NCBI GenBank assembly: GCA_009193035.1
Contig: SWDT01000182.1
Location: forward strand, 186,001-250,000
DNA: 64,000 bases
Origin: Halicephalobus mephisto
Lineage: Eukaryota; Nematoda; Chromadorea; Rhabditida; Panagrolaimidae
Direction: 5' to 3'
Positions 11,190 to 23,159 of the stretch are shown here, piece after piece; the first letter of the stretch is position 1; each line of letters opens with the position of its first letter. Below the pieces are notes generated by a model that saw only the letters and a program-made list of their open reading frames with translations, searched no databases and was not told the DNA's origin. Both the position numbers and the translations under genes were made by a program.

Positions 11190-11590
11190 TACTGTAGATG
11201 AGTGGATTCTGGAGGTTAGGAAAAATTAAAAAACCACAAAGATACTGTAGAAGGACAGAAGTAAGAATACCTGATTCAGATGCCGATCCGGAAATCCGGG
11301 AGTCGACTACTCCAATCGGAAACCGGACGAGTCTCTGAGAGTCAGAAATCAAAAACGTGAACCTGAGGCGGGTCCTAAATCAGATGAAACTTCCTTGTTC
11401 GAAGGCGGAGTTAAGCGAGCCGTTGGTCAAGACGAGATCCAAGCTTTACACAATGTGACTGACAGACAATTCTTTTTTCAGATTGGATTCTGTTTGCGTG
11501 AACGTTTTTTGTCCAAACACTCTATTCGCGCAGTGCCAGCCGGTACGCCCGCCCTCTGTCCAACAACGGACCTCCCTTGGATCTCCACAG
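11190..11590. other. GC-richer unique island, no recognised gene
   Basis: Much richer in C and G than the surroundings. A frame is open on + from 11395 to 11628 but has no ATG start and runs into the satellite at 11590, so I do not call it coding. It could be an enhancer or an untranslated exon of the zinc-finger gene. Confidence 0.4.
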
Positions 11591-12000
11591 GACTTGTAGA
11601 AAATCCTGAATCTTCACAAAAATTGTAGAAAATCTTGAATCTCCACAGGACTTGTAGAAAATCCTGAATCTTCACAGAAGTTATGGAAAATCCTGAATCT
11701 TCACAAAAATTGTAGAAAATCTTGAATCTCCACAAAATTTGTAGAAAATCTTGAATCTCCACAAAAATTGTAGAAAATCTTAGATTTCTACAGAATTTAT
11801 AAAAAATCTTGAATCTTCACAAAAATTGTAGAAAATCTTGAATCTTCACAAAAATTGTAGAAAATCCTGAATCTCCACAAAATTTGTAGAAAATCCTGAA
11901 TCTTCACAGAAGTTGTAAAAAATCTTAGATTTCTACAGGATTTACAAAAAATCTTGAATCTTCACAAAAATTGTAGAAAATTTCAGACCTATACAGAACT
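11590..12000. repeat. ~34-bp minisatellite
   Basis: About twelve copies built on tgaatcttcacaaaaattgt followed by agaaaatct. The array begins abruptly at the edge of the unique island. Diverged TTCTAGAA-type repeats follow to about 12500. Confidence 0.85.
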
Positions 12001-12789
12001 CAAAAAATCTTCAATCTTCACACTGTTATAGAGAATCTTGGATTTCTATAGAAGTTTTAGAAAATCTGAGATTTTTACAAAACGTCAAAAAAATTGAATT
12101 TTCAGATTTTGCAGGAAATCTCTAGGACCTTTTTGAAACTTCTAGAATTTTCTTAGGACATTGGAGAAACTTCTAGAAGCTTCTTGGAACATTTCTAAAA
12201 TCTCTGATTATCTTCAAATTTTCAGAATTTTAGAATTTTAAAAAATTTCTAAAATCTTCTTAGAACCTTCCTAGGGTCTTGAGGAAATTGCTAGGGGCTA
12301 TTTAGAGTTTTTCTAAAATTTTCAAAAAATTTCGAAATTTTTTAAAAATTTTCAAAAAATTTCGAAATTTTCAAAACTTCTCTGGGACTTTTCTAAATTT
12401 TCTAGAATCATTCTGAAATTTCCATGATCTTCCTAGAATCTGTATAACCTTTCTGGAACCTCTATAAACTTCCTAGAATTTCCGCAAAATTCTCCAGAAA
12501 CCCCGGGTTGTTAAAAGAGGACTTCGGAAGCAGCTGCACAATCATCTTTGAACATTTCAAAACACAAAAAACACAAAAAAACACAATTTTTTCAGGATTT
12601 CGCAATTTGGAACAAAATTTAAAATTAAAATACATATGAATATAAAATCAAATCATTAAAAAAGTTTGAAAATTAATGTTATTATGAAATCGTTTGAATA
12701 AAAATTTCAAAAAATTAGAAATTTTAAAAATTCATATTTTATTGAAAATTTAAATCTAAAACTTGAAGTTTAAACAAGTTTAGAATTTT

Positions 12790-13165
12790 ATATTAAATTA
12801 TATATAAATATAGAATTTTCAAGTTTATATAAAATTTAAAACTTTCAAGTTTATATATGAATCTAAAATTTCGAATTTATATATGAATCTAGAATTTTCG
12901 AGTTTATATATGAATCTAAAATTTCGAATTTATATATAGATCTAGAATTTCGAATTTATATATAGATCTAGAATTTCGAATTTATATATGAATCTAAAAT
13001 TTCGAATTTATATATGAATCTAGAATTTCGAATTTATATATGAATCTAAAATTTTCGAATTTATATATGAATCTAAAATTTTCGAATTTATATATGAATC
13101 TAAAATCTCGAATTTATATATAGATCTAAAGTTTCGAATTTATATATAGATCTAAAACTTGAAGT
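12790..13165. repeat. ~26-bp minisatellite
   Basis: About fourteen copies of a unit containing tatatatgaatctaaaattt followed by cgaatt. Confidence 0.88.
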
Positions 13166-13510
13166 TTAAATAAATTTGGACGACCTTGAAACCCAAGAGT
13201 GGCCCTCTCCTGGCCCTGATTCACTGAAACAAGGATTGGAACAATTTGCGCCTTTTTGGCCATCGAAAAGTTGCGTCAAAAAGTGGAGGTCAAAAAAATA
13301 TAATTACCCATCTTTTTTGCAATTCCAAAAAATTCACCCTGACACGAGATCGGACAAAAATTATCCAATTTTATAAAAATAAAAATTTTTTTGAATGACA
13401 CCTTTTCTGGAGTGCCGACAATGATCCGGATTCAGGGCAGCGGGCCAAGTATCGTTGAATAAACAGAAACTTCCGCTGGACTTCAAGTGTTGGAATCGAT
13501 CTTGTTCAAT
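13165..13510. other. Unique island between two satellites
   Basis: Two GC-richer blocks (13170-13290 and 13395-13500) separated by AT-rich sequence. Short open frames exist on both strands but lack a start with splice support. Function unknown. Confidence 0.35.
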
Positions 13511-13589
13511 TTACACAATTTCAAGGTCAAGATTCTTGAAAATCAAACTTCTGAACAAAGTTTCTAGATCCATTTAATATTCACAGTAT

Positions 13590-13945
13590 CCAAAATATTT
13601 TGCCAAGAGGTACTTTTGGCGAAGTGTTCGAAATGCCAAATGGTACTTTTTGGCGAAATGATCCGAATGCCAAATGGTAATTTTTGACGAAATGATCTGA
13701 ATGCCAAGAGGTACTTTTGGCGAAGTGTTCTCAATGCCAAATAGTACTTTTTGGCGAAATGTTCGAAATGCCAAATAGTACTTTTTGGCGGAATGTTTTC
13801 AATGCCAAGAGGTACTTTTTGGCAAAGTGATCAAAATACCAAATAGTACTTTTTGGCGAAGTGATCAAAATGCCAAATAATCATTTTTAGCAAAATGATC
13901 AAAATGTCAGGAGATAATTTTTAGCAAAATATTTCTAATGCCAAA
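13590..13945. repeat. ~32-bp minisatellite with TTTGGCGAA / TGCCAAA palindromic halves
   Basis: About eleven copies containing aatgccaaatagtacttttt and ggcgaaatg. Each unit holds GCCAAA and TTTGGC, so single strands could form serial hairpins. Confidence 0.85.
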
Positions 13946-14499
13946 AATATAATTTTAAAATAAAACTTTAAAAAAATTAAAAATTAACTATGGACGAGAT
14001 TTAAAAAAATTTTAAAATACAATTTTAAACAAAAAATAATTTATTTTTCAATATCTTCGTGAATTTTTCAACAAAATTCAATAAAATGCAAAAAATATAA
14101 AACACGCAAAAATTTGTTAAAATTAATCCAAATACAAAGATTTTCAATCAGGAATTTTCTTCAAAGTACATTTTTAGGATTTAAAAATAGATATATTTTT
14201 AATTTCATGAAATCATTTTTTAAAAATTTATTATTTAAAAAAAGTTTTTAATTTTTAAAATTTAAAAATAATTTTAATTTTTTTATTTAAATTTAAAAAA
14301 TAAAAATTATTTTTTTTTAAATTAAATTTTTATTTTTTTTAAATTTAAATTTAGAAAATTAAAATTATTTTATTTTAGTTAAAAATTTTTATTTTTATTT
14401 TTTATTTAAATTTAGAAAATTAAAATTATTTTATTTCAGTTGAAAATTTTTATTTTTTTATTTAAATTTAGAAAATTAAAATAATTTTTGTAATCCGTT

Positions 14500-14740
14500 T
14501 TTGGAAAATACAAAAGACCCAGGACCAGGGGACACAAGAGTCAACAGAAATCTTTCAAGTTGACCTCTTTCATCGAGGTTTCCAAGGAAGAAATGTAAAC
14601 TTGAACCAAGAACAAACACGCTTCTTGCTTGATTGCCGGTGACTCCAGATCACGCCGCGCGAAGAAAGGAATGTTTCGTCATCGTCGGTGCCAGTGCGCG
14701 CTTGGATCCACAATCTGAATCAAGTTTCAATTTTTTTTTC
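14500..14740. other. Unique GC-richer island
   Basis: It includes ccagatcacgccgcgcgaag and nearby CG-rich sequence. I found no long open frame and no RNA gene. Confidence 0.35.
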
Positions 14741-14879
14741 GCTAAAAGTGCTGACGAAAATCTCCAGAAGATTACATAACAAAGAATTTAAAATTAAAAC
14801 AATCCATAGATGATTAAATTTTAAAAAATATTTTTTAATTTTGATCTAAAAAGTTCAAATTTTTAAAAACAAAATTTTC

Positions 14880-15340
14880 GTGGCAGGAATATTAAATTTT
14901 TAAAAAACTAAGTTTTCGTGGCAGGAATCGAAGGCTTTTAAAAAGATCATATTTTCGTGTCGAGAGTATTAGATATTTAAAAAAATCAAGTTTTCGTGGC
15001 AGGAATATTAAATTTTTAAAAAACTAAGTTTTCGTGGCAGGAATCGAAGACTTAAAAAATCATATTTTCGTGTCGAGAGTCCTAGATCTTCAAAAAACTA
15101 AGTTTTCGTGGCAGGAATCGAAGGCTTTTAAAAAGATCATATTTTCGTGTCGAGAGTTCTAGATCCTCAAAAAACTAAATTTTCGTGGCAGGAGCATTAG
15201 ATTTTCAAAAAGTATACTTTCGTGGTGGAAATTGAGCATCTTCAAAAAAACTAAATTTTCGTTTCAAGACCTCGAATTCCTTCAAAAATCACTTTTTCGT
15301 GTTAAGACTCCTAACTTTTCAGAAATCCAAAATTTCGCGG
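14880..15340. repeat. ~40-bp repeat, tttcgtggcaggaat / tttcgtgtcgagagt alternating
   Basis: About ten copies in which two variants of one unit roughly alternate, one ending in tggcaggaat and the other in tgtcgagag. This is the reverse complement of the (C)TCGACACGAA motif seen elsewhere in the window. Confidence 0.8.
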
Positions 15341-15491
15341 TAAGATTTCAAAAACAAAAAAATTTCTTTCGTTTCAAGACCCAAATAATTTAAAAAACAA
15401 CATGACTTATTTAAATTAATAACTTGCAAAATCCTAATTTTCTAGAAGGAAGCAATTGAGAGTTATTTTAAGACTGAAAAAATTTCCAAAG

Positions 15492-15699
15492 TTAATATTC
15501 AAAAAAAAAAAATAAATCTGGATTAACAGAGGGAGGAAGAACCCACCAGAGATGTCCCTGGATGGCTCGGAGACTGGCAGAACCACTTAACAATGGAGTT
15601 TCATCAGCTGATAAGGAGTCCAGTGATTTGGTGACTGGCGGAGACTGTCGCGAAGTCAAAGAACTCCTGATGACCACTGGATTCTCCGATAACCAAGTT
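15492..15699 (-). other. Candidate coding exon of an unrecognised gene
   Basis: On the minus strand a tttcag acceptor at 15700-15705 opens a frame starting after one phase nucleotide. It reads TWLSENPVVIRSSLTSRQ, then a Ser/Thr/Pro-rich stretch ending near GHLWWVLPPSVNP, with the stop at 15492. A possible donor (CTCTG|gtgggt) lies near 15547. The amino-acid composition is less biased than the random AT-rich frames around it, but no family is recognised and no clear partner exon is proven. See the candidate at 16610-16825. Confidence 0.25.
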
Positions 15700-15764
15700 C
15701 TGAAACAATAAATATTTATCGAGTCCTAAAATTTTAAATCAATTTCTTCCATCACAAAAGTGAT

Positions 15765-16440
15765 TTTTTTCTTGTTTTCGTTTCAAGAAATTCATCTTTA
15801 CTGTTTTTGGTTACTGGAATGAACTAAATAAAAAAAAATAAAAAAATAAAAAATGCAAATAAAATTGAAAAAGAAAAAAAATTTACTTTTTTTCACTCCC
15901 ACCACGAAAATGATTTTTTTTAAATTTTCGTCTCAGGACCCTCATCTTTACTGTTTTTGGTTACTGGAATGGATTAAGTAAAAAAAATAAAAGAATAAAA
16001 AGTGCAAATAAAATTGAAAAAGAAGAAAAATTTACTTTTTTTCACTCCCACCACGAAAATGATTTCTTTTTATTTTTGTTGTAAGACATTCATCTTTACT
16101 ATTTTTGGTTACTGGGATTTATTAAGTAAAAATAAAAATAAGTTTTTTTCTCGCCACGAAAATGATTTTTTTTTATTTTCGTTGTAAGACATTCATCTTT
16201 ACTATTTTTGGTTACTGAGATTTATTAAGTAAAAATAAAAATAAAATTCATTTTTTTTCTCGACACGAAAATGATTTTTTTGTTTTCGTTCCGGGACCCT
16301 TACCTTTACTGTTTTTGGCTACTGAGATTTATTAAGTAAAAATAAAAATAAGTTTTTTTTCTCGCCACGAAAATGATTTTTTTGCTTTCGTTCCGGGATC
16401 CTTACCTTTACTGTTTTTGGTTACTGGAATTGACTAAGTA
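15765..16440. repeat. ~130-bp tandem repeat
   Basis: Five copies sharing catctttactgtttttggtt, actgg, and cccaccacgaaaatgatttt. It carries the same C-rich/ACGAAA motif class as its neighbours. Confidence 0.85.
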
Positions 16441-16609
16441 AAAAATCAAGATATAAAATAAAAAGACACAAAGTACGAATACAGTTGGAATAGAAATAAG
16501 CAAAATCGGCCAGTTATTCATCTTTCCTGACTTCCCTCTGGCAATCTCCAATTCCAGCTTCAAGTGCCGTCAAGTGCAAATTGATATTCGTGTTTCTGTC
16601 ATTTTTGAT

Positions 16610-16825
16610 TTAAAAATTTTTAAATTTAAAAAATTCCAAAATTAAACTTCCGCATTTTCTTATTTTTTTGGAAAAACTGTCCGCGCAATTTTTGTACCAG
16701 TCGAGACTTTTCTCTTTTGTTCGTTCAGGAAGAAGCTGCAACACTGACTGGTACTTCCGGCTTCGACCCCCAGCATTGTTTGTCCTCCGATCGAGGACTT
16801 TATCCTGGTTATTTTTGGACCACAT
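16610..16825 (-). other. Candidate first exon, ATG directly after a splice acceptor
   Basis: On the minus strand, attaacag at 16826-16833 is followed immediately by ATG. The frame (MWSKNNQDKVLDRRTNNAGG and on) is open for 71 codons, with a basic first half before it decays into Lys/Phe-rich AT sequence. An acceptor abutting an ATG is what a trans-spliced nematode start looks like. No domain is recognised, and the splice to the exon at 15699 would need a weak donor. Low confidence. Confidence 0.22.
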
Positions 16826-16859
16826 CTGTTAATAGTGAAAGCAAAGGGCAAAAGGTTGA

Positions 16860-17370
16860 AAAATAAGTTTTAAAAAAATATAAATTAGAATAACTTTAAT
16901 TTTAAAAATAAGTTTTAAAAAAATATAAATTAGAATAACTTTAATTTAAAAAAATATAAATTAGAATAACTTTAATTTTTAAAAAAGGTTGAAAAATAAG
17001 TCTTAAAAAATTATAAATTAGAATAATTGTAACTTTTAAAAAAGTTGAAAAAAATTAAAATTATTTTTATTTAGAAATTATTAAACTGAAATTACAGAAA
17101 TCAAAAGATTTTTTTTTTGAATTACTGTAGTTTAAATTAAAATTATTTTTATTCGAAAATTATTAAACTGAAATTACAGAAATCAAAAGATATTTATTTT
17201 TTTGGATTACTGTATTTTAAATTAAAATTATTTTTATTTTAAAAATTACAGTAGTCGAAAGATATTTATTTTTTTGGATTACTGTAGTTTAAATTAAAAT
17301 TATTTTTATTTAGAAATTATTAAACTGAAATTACAGAAATCAAAAGATATTTATTTTTTTTGAATTACTG
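16860..17370. repeat. Two AT-rich tandem arrays
   Basis: 16860-17050 repeats aaatataaattagaataact about five times. 17050-17370 repeats a ~90-bp unit containing aaactgaaattacagaaatc and ggattactgta. Confidence 0.75.
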
Positions 17371-17394
17371 TAGCCTATGTTAAAAGTAACTTTT

Positions 17395-17765
17395 CCTCAA
17401 ACCTCGTTCGATCGCCAGAGGAGATCTCAACCTAAGCTTTGTGTGACGTAGACGAGTCAGGCTGTACCGTTGCTAGAAGGCACGAGAGCTCTTCTTTCTC
17501 CGTCAATCTTTGTTTACCATAAAATTGACAACTTTTTTTCCTTTTCAGGTCGTTTTCCCGATGGCAGTCTTTCGCAATTCAGTCTGATGGTCATTGCGCA
17601 AAGTACCAGGCTGTACAAAAAACATAGCTTGAGTCAACATTGAATTCGTCAACGATCAACATTACGTCGAAAACCGATCATCTCAACAGGAAGTAAAATT
17701 TTTGTATGCCCGACCAATTGTTGCCTTGTTTTTTCAGTCAACGGTCAGCGGAGTGACCAGTCAAA
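17395..17765. other. Unique GC-richer island
   Basis: About 370 bases of non-repetitive sequence with an internal tttttccttttcag acceptor-like site near 17550. No frame or RNA fold was recognised. It may be an untranslated exon or regulatory DNA. Confidence 0.35.
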
Positions 17766-17929
17766 AAAAATCCTCTTAATTTTTTTAGGGATTTTCAAAC
17801 GAAAAAAATTTAAAAAAATAAAAAAATTTTGATTTTAATAAAAAGTTGATAATTCCAGATAGATTCTAAATAAATATTAAATACAGTATCAAAAATTTAA
17901 TTTTATCAAAATAATTACAAAGTTGAAAT

Positions 17930-18520
17930 TTTAAATTTTCGCGTTGAGACAAATTTTAAAAATTTTTATTATTAAAAATAAATTTTCGCTTTAAGATAAA
18001 TTTTTAAAATTTTATTATTAAAAATAAATTTTAAATTTTCGCTTTAAGATAAATTTAAAAAAATTTTCACCATTAAAAATAAATTTTAAATTTTCGTGTT
18101 GAGACACAACTGATATTTTTTCTAAGAAAATTTTTTAAAATTAAATTTTCCTAAACATTTATCAAAAATTCTATCCTTAAATTTGAACCTTGGTCATTAA
18201 CTTCAGTAAAAAATTAAATCACTAATCTCTTTATTGTTGTTTTTAACCGATTTCTACTATAGATAGCTAATCAATCCCAATTGTAGTCCTAAATTATTCC
18301 AGTTTAAAAAAATTAAATTATCAATTTATCCATTACTGTTTTTAACCGATTTCTACTATATTTAGCTGATCAATCCCAATTGTAGTCCTAAATTATTCCA
18401 GTTTTAAAAAAATTAAATTATTAATCTCTTTATTGTTGTTTTTAACCGATTTCTACTACATTTAGCTGATCAATCCCAATTGTAGTCCTAAATTACCAGT
18501 TCCGCAACTTTGAAAAAATT
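17930..18520. repeat. Two tandem arrays (ttttcgctttaagataaatt class; ~110-bp class)
   Basis: 17930-18110 repeats a unit of about 60 bp around ttttcgctttaagata. 18220-18510 holds three copies of a ~110-bp unit containing accgatttctactatattta and caattgtagtcctaaatt. Confidence 0.75.
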
Positions 18521-18539
18521 AAATCATCTGTTAAATTTT

Positions 18540-18800
18540 TTGCAATATTCCTAACATTGACTCCAAGCAACAAAACAGTGAGGCATAGATTGTCGTTTTT
18601 CAAAGATACAATAGCGTTGCTTGCAGTGACAGTCTGTGCTTCCCAAAGTTCACAACGCTTGGAATTGCTTTTTTGCTTTCACCTGCAGTCCGTACCGGAA
18701 CGTGGACAGTCCTTTCGGTTCAGCTATTTTCAGCTAGCTTGCAAAAATGAGGAAGCACCAGGCGGCACCTGGGACAATCGGGGGTCAACAATTTTATCCT
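18540..18800. other. Unique island downstream of bL9m gene
   Basis: GC-richer, non-repetitive. The + frame 18557-18802 begins with TTG and has no splice-supported start, so it is not called a gene. Confidence 0.35.
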
Positions 18801-18823
18801 GAAGCCTAAACTAAATAAAACAA

Positions 18824-19874
18824 TTAATCCTGTTTTTTAATTCGGGATTTCATCAAATCGAAAACTGGAAAATCTGCTTCAATTTCGGGGGTTTTGTGGA
18901 AATATGGTTGTTCCGGGGAAAGACCGAATTTACGAAGTTGTTCAACTGTGGGCACTTTAGAGGAATCTGGATAAACCGTCTGAAATTAAACAATCAACAA
19001 GTGCATACTGAAATTAAAACTTCACCTGTTTGGATTCATCTGTAGAGATATGACTGATCCTTCCGAGCATAGGAACGACGTATTGCTTGTTGATGGCGAT
19101 GTAAAATCTGATTAGTTTGGCTTCGTATTGGAAATTCGGACCAGATATAGGTTCCGGTGGAAGAAACACGCCTTCATCAAGCACTTCGACTCCCTGAAGT
19201 AGACTGTGGAATTAACCTAATCTTAAAACAAACATACGATTTGACGTAAAGAAGCCAAGATGATCGTTTTATCCAATGTCCAAGGGTTATCCATGGAAAC
19301 TGTAACAGGAACGATCAACTTCTGGAGTTCTCTGCCGAGTTTGAGCGACTCGAAGGGGATTCTGACCCGTTTTGCCAGCTCATCTTTCATCCTCTGAAAT
19401 TAATCATGCTGAAAGATTAGTGATAATGATGGAAAACCTCTTTCATAGCTCCGTAGTACTTGAGATCGAAGGGCGAAGCATAAGCAACCTTCTTAGTCAA
19501 CAGTAAATCGTTCCTAGCAAGTTCTCTGTCGACTTCAACGATATCGAATTGATGACCAACACCTGGAATTAAGGTAGTTAAGGCGAACTGGGGTAGTCAG
19601 GATTACCTTCGACGTCTTCGAGAAGAATAACCTTCAGAAGCCCCGCAGGCGTCGCCGTCTCTTCTTCGATCATTTCATATTTCTGGAAATTCTGATTCTC
19701 CGTCGGTGGTCTTTGCTGTTTGCCTTCTGGAGTCACTGGAGGAGGATAAACATGACGGAAAATATAAGTACTCTAAAATCCATATATGAAAACTTAAAAA
19801 AATAAAAACAAACTTACCCTACTTTGTTGGAGATAAATCCGTCTTCCTGTAGCACAGACAGCAGCTCGAAACAT
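18824..19874 (-). CDS. mrpl-9: Mitochondrial large-subunit ribosomal protein bL9m
   Basis: Six minus-strand exons: 19818-19874, 19607-19772, 19438-19562, 19238-19393, 19026-19193 and 18824-18979. Their phases fit exactly and give 275 residues, with introns of only ~30-55 bp. The N-terminus MFRAAVCATGRRIYLQQSR is rich in Arg and lacks acidic residues, a typical mitochondrial presequence. The bL9 N-domain follows: KVILLEDVEGVGHQFDIVEV, then a basic/Leu stretch and KVAYASPFDLKYY, matching the human MRPL9 order (ILTQSVENVGVRGDLVSV, then YASPENKKLFEEE). The rest is the variable C-terminal part seen in animal MRPL9. Role: a structural protein of the mitoribosomal 39S subunit in the matrix. One donor (GAG|gttttc) is non-consensus. 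The identification is by remembered family pattern. Confidence 0.88.
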
Positions 19875-20079
19875 TCCGAATCTGACTATCTACAGTTGGA
19901 AATAAAAATAACAAAAATGAAATGAGATTCAGAAGCAAAATTAAAGTTTAAGGAAAATTTTGGAAGATGTTTCGGCTGATTTTCGCTCCGGGACCTCGCG
20001 GTTCAGCTCTCACTGCTTCTCCGGGTCCCGTTGAAATCCGTCGATAGATCCCTCGTTTTAACTTTTTAAAATCTTCTTC

Positions 20080-20960
20080 TTTATTTTTTTACAATCCTTA
20101 GATTACTTATTGTACACTATATTGAATGCAAAAAATTAAAAATAAATGTTTTTTTGAATTTTTAAAGTTCTATGTTAATTTGGTTATTCTCCGTTTTAAC
20201 TTTTTTAAATTTCTTGTTATTTGTTTTTTCTGTAATTCTTAAATTACTTATTATAGAACATATTAATTATAGAAAATTAAGAATAACTCCGTTTTTTAAA
20301 TAAGTTTTAACTTTTAAAGTTCTTTATTAACTTTGTTCTTATTCCTCGTCTTGACTCCATTTAATTTCATTATTTTTTTCTGTAATTCTTAAATACTTAT
20401 TATAGAACATATTAATTATAGAAAATTAAGAATAACGGTTTTCTAAATAAGTTTTCATTTTTAAAGTTCTTTATTAACTTTATTCTTATTCCTCGTCTTA
20501 ACTCTATTTAATTTCATTATTTTTTCTTCATGTAATTTTTAAATACTTATTATATAACATATTAACTGTAAAAAATTAAGAACAATTGTTTTCTAAATAT
20601 GTTTTTATTTTTAAAGTTCTTTATTAACTTTGTTCTTATTCTTCGTCTTAACTCTATTTAATTTCATTATTTTTTCTTCATATAATTCTTAAATACTTAT
20701 TAAAGAGCATATTAACTGTAAAAAATTAAGAATAACTGTGTTTTTTAAATAAGTTTTAATTTTTAAAGTTCTTTATTAACTTTGTTCTTATTCCTCGTTT
20801 TAACTCTATTTAATTTCATTATTTTTTTCTGTAATTTTTAAATTGCTTATTACAGAGCATATTAACTGTAAAAAATTAAGAACAACTGTTTTCTAAATAT
20901 GTTTTTATTTTTAAAGTTCTTTATTAACTTTGTTCTTATTCCTCGTCTTAACTCCGTTCA
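20080..20960. repeat. ~150-bp tandem repeat
   Basis: Six copies; the phrase taaagttctttattaacttt recurs near 20315, 20463, 20613, 20764 and 20913. It is AT-rich and noncoding. It lies upstream of the bL9m gene. Confidence 0.85.
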
Positions 20961-21234
20961 TTCTTTAATTATCCTTCTAGAGTTTTCAGAATATCTCCGT
21001 AAAGTGTACTACTTATAACAAATTTTAAATAAATTCCACTTTTAATGCTTTTGTTTTTCATTTTCAAAATTTTGTTACTTTTTTACTCTAATCCTGGTTT
21101 TCTGTAATCGCTTCCTGATTTTTAATTATTTAATTTAGAATTGATCTGAAATTTGTATGATTTTTACGGAAAACAACTACTCGTTTATTTCATAATTATT
21201 GAATTCTCTGACAACTTCTAGAATCTTTCAGAAT

Positions 21235-21470
21235 CTTGAGACAATTTTTGAAGCTTTTCAGAATCCGATAGAATCTTTCAGAATCCGATAGAATCTTTTA
21301 GAATCCGATAGAATCTTCCAGAATACAATAAACTCTTCCAGAATCTAATAGAATCCGATAGAATCTTCCAGAATCCGATAGAATCTTTCAGAATCCGATA
21401 GAATCTTTCAGAATCCGATAGAATATTCCAAAATTTAATAGAATCTTCCAGAATCTAATTTGCTATTCTA
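21235..21470. repeat. 20-bp minisatellite
   Basis: About ten copies of gaatctttcagaatccgata, with variants. Diverged relatives continue to about 21830. Confidence 0.85.
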
Positions 21471-21949
21471 AAACCTTCGAAAATTTTACAAAAATTTTTA
21501 AGTTTTCGGAATTTTGAAAGAATTTTTAAAGTTGTCTAGAATTCAATAGAAGGCTCTAAAAATTCCATAAAAACTTCTAGAATTCTGAAACCTTTCAAAA
21601 TTTCACTTTTTAATATTCCAGAATTCCGTAGAAATTTCTAAAATCAATGAGAATTTTTCGACATTTAGAATTTTTTAAGAATTTTTGAAATCTTGTAGAA
21701 TTTAAAATTTTAGAAATTTTCAGAGTCGAATAGAAAGTTCTGAAATTTCTAAGAGTCTTAGAAGTTTTTCAGAATCGAATTTAAAATTCTAAAACTTTTC
21801 AGAATCTCATAGAAGCTTCTGGAATCTTCCTGAACTTTTTTGAAGAATATCGTTGAAATTTTCTAAAATTAAGTCAAAATTTCAAAATTAATATCGAAAT
21901 TCAAGAATTCTGTTTATAAAAAGTTGAAAAAATTCATGTCGAAAAAGTT

Positions 21950-22287
21950 TCGTAATGATGTTCTTTTTGAATCCCCGTGATAGTCTGACAGGACCTCTTG
22001 GTTGTTTTTCTTCCTTAATTGGGTTATTAGTACGTTTTGATCGATCTTTGTGCGACTGCGTTGACGGACGGAGATAAGAAAATCATCTTCGGATCACGTG
22101 TATCTTACTGTTGTGGCTTGCTGTACGGCGAGTAGGAAAAAATGTACTTGAGTGTTTATAGAACGACAAGTCACAATTTTTCGGAAAAAATATTATTAAA
22201 CAACAATATAAACTCCGTAGGATTACAGTGATCGCGTTGAGACCGCCTAACCAGGAAACACCCCCTCAAGTCCCAACACTCATACAG
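21950..22287. other. GC-richer unique stretch, no recognised gene
   Basis: Non-repetitive, leading into the composite element at 22288. No open frame of note. Confidence 0.3.
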
Positions 22288-22969
22288 GGTTTCTGAAATC
22301 ATCCTTAACTGAATGGAATTGTAGTATGGGTTTTCGGGGCTGCGTAGAGTATTGAATGATCTATGATAGTCACACGGTTCCGGGGTTTAGTGGAGGATTG
22401 AGGTCCCTACCATAGGCAGTTTGCCAAATAAGTTTATTCAACATTATCAAGGAAATAGAAAAGAAATATCTCCCAGACTCGTCAGCTCGAATCGACGGAG
22501 CTTCACAGAAATCCAATAGATTCAATAGACCATCTGATTCCCTCTTTTCTTCGAAATTCAGTTTTCCTCACCTTATATTGCGATCTGGGCGCGTCGGCTG
22601 ATTGGGCAGGGACTCCCTGAGGGAATCGTATAGTAGTTGGATTTTACGTGTATTATCAATATCACAGAATGAACATACAAGAACTCCTGATCACGGTTTT
22701 CACGTTATTGGTTTTAACTGAATGCTATCAATGGCAGAATTGCAATCCAACAGAAAATTGATCATAACTAAGTATAATCAACGTGTTTAGACCATGTTTG
22801 TTTCCAGTTAAAAAGGTATTAACACGTTGATTATACTCAGTTATGGTCAATCTTCTGTTGGAATGCAATTCTGCCATCGATCGTGCTCAGTTAAAACCAA
22901 TAATGTGGAAACCGTAATCAGGAGCTCTTATATGCTCGTTCCATTCAGTTAAGCGTGATTTCAGAAAAC
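22288..22969. mobile_element. TIR-ended element containing a ~105-bp-arm palindrome
   Basis: The ends match as inverted repeats over 31 bp with three mismatches: ggtttctgaaatcatcctta at 22288 and, inverted, cattcagttaagcgtgattt near 22943. Inside, 22682-22787 and about 22820-22926 form a long palindrome (atggcagaattgcaatccaa against ttggaatgcaattctgccat) with a spacer of ~33 bp. No transposase is encoded, so it is a non-autonomous element. Its terminal sequence (cattcagttaag.gtgatt) also occurs in the array at 29870-30622. Confidence 0.7.
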
Positions 22970-23159
22970 TGTACGATCATCAGTCGTGTACTTTCGACGT
23001 GGATTATCGACTTTTGTTCATTGTTCTTATCATTCCTTCTTTATTGACCTAAAAATGCACCTAAAAAGACCGAAAAACGACCTATCAATCAGATGACATC
23101 GGAGCTGAATGTTGCAACTGTCTGTCTTCATTTTTTGATTTTTAATCAAAAAACCAATT

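Noticed and set aside
18557..18802. Plus-strand 81-codon open frame in a GC-richer island
   Set aside because: It starts at TTG, has no recognised domain and has no supporting splice site.
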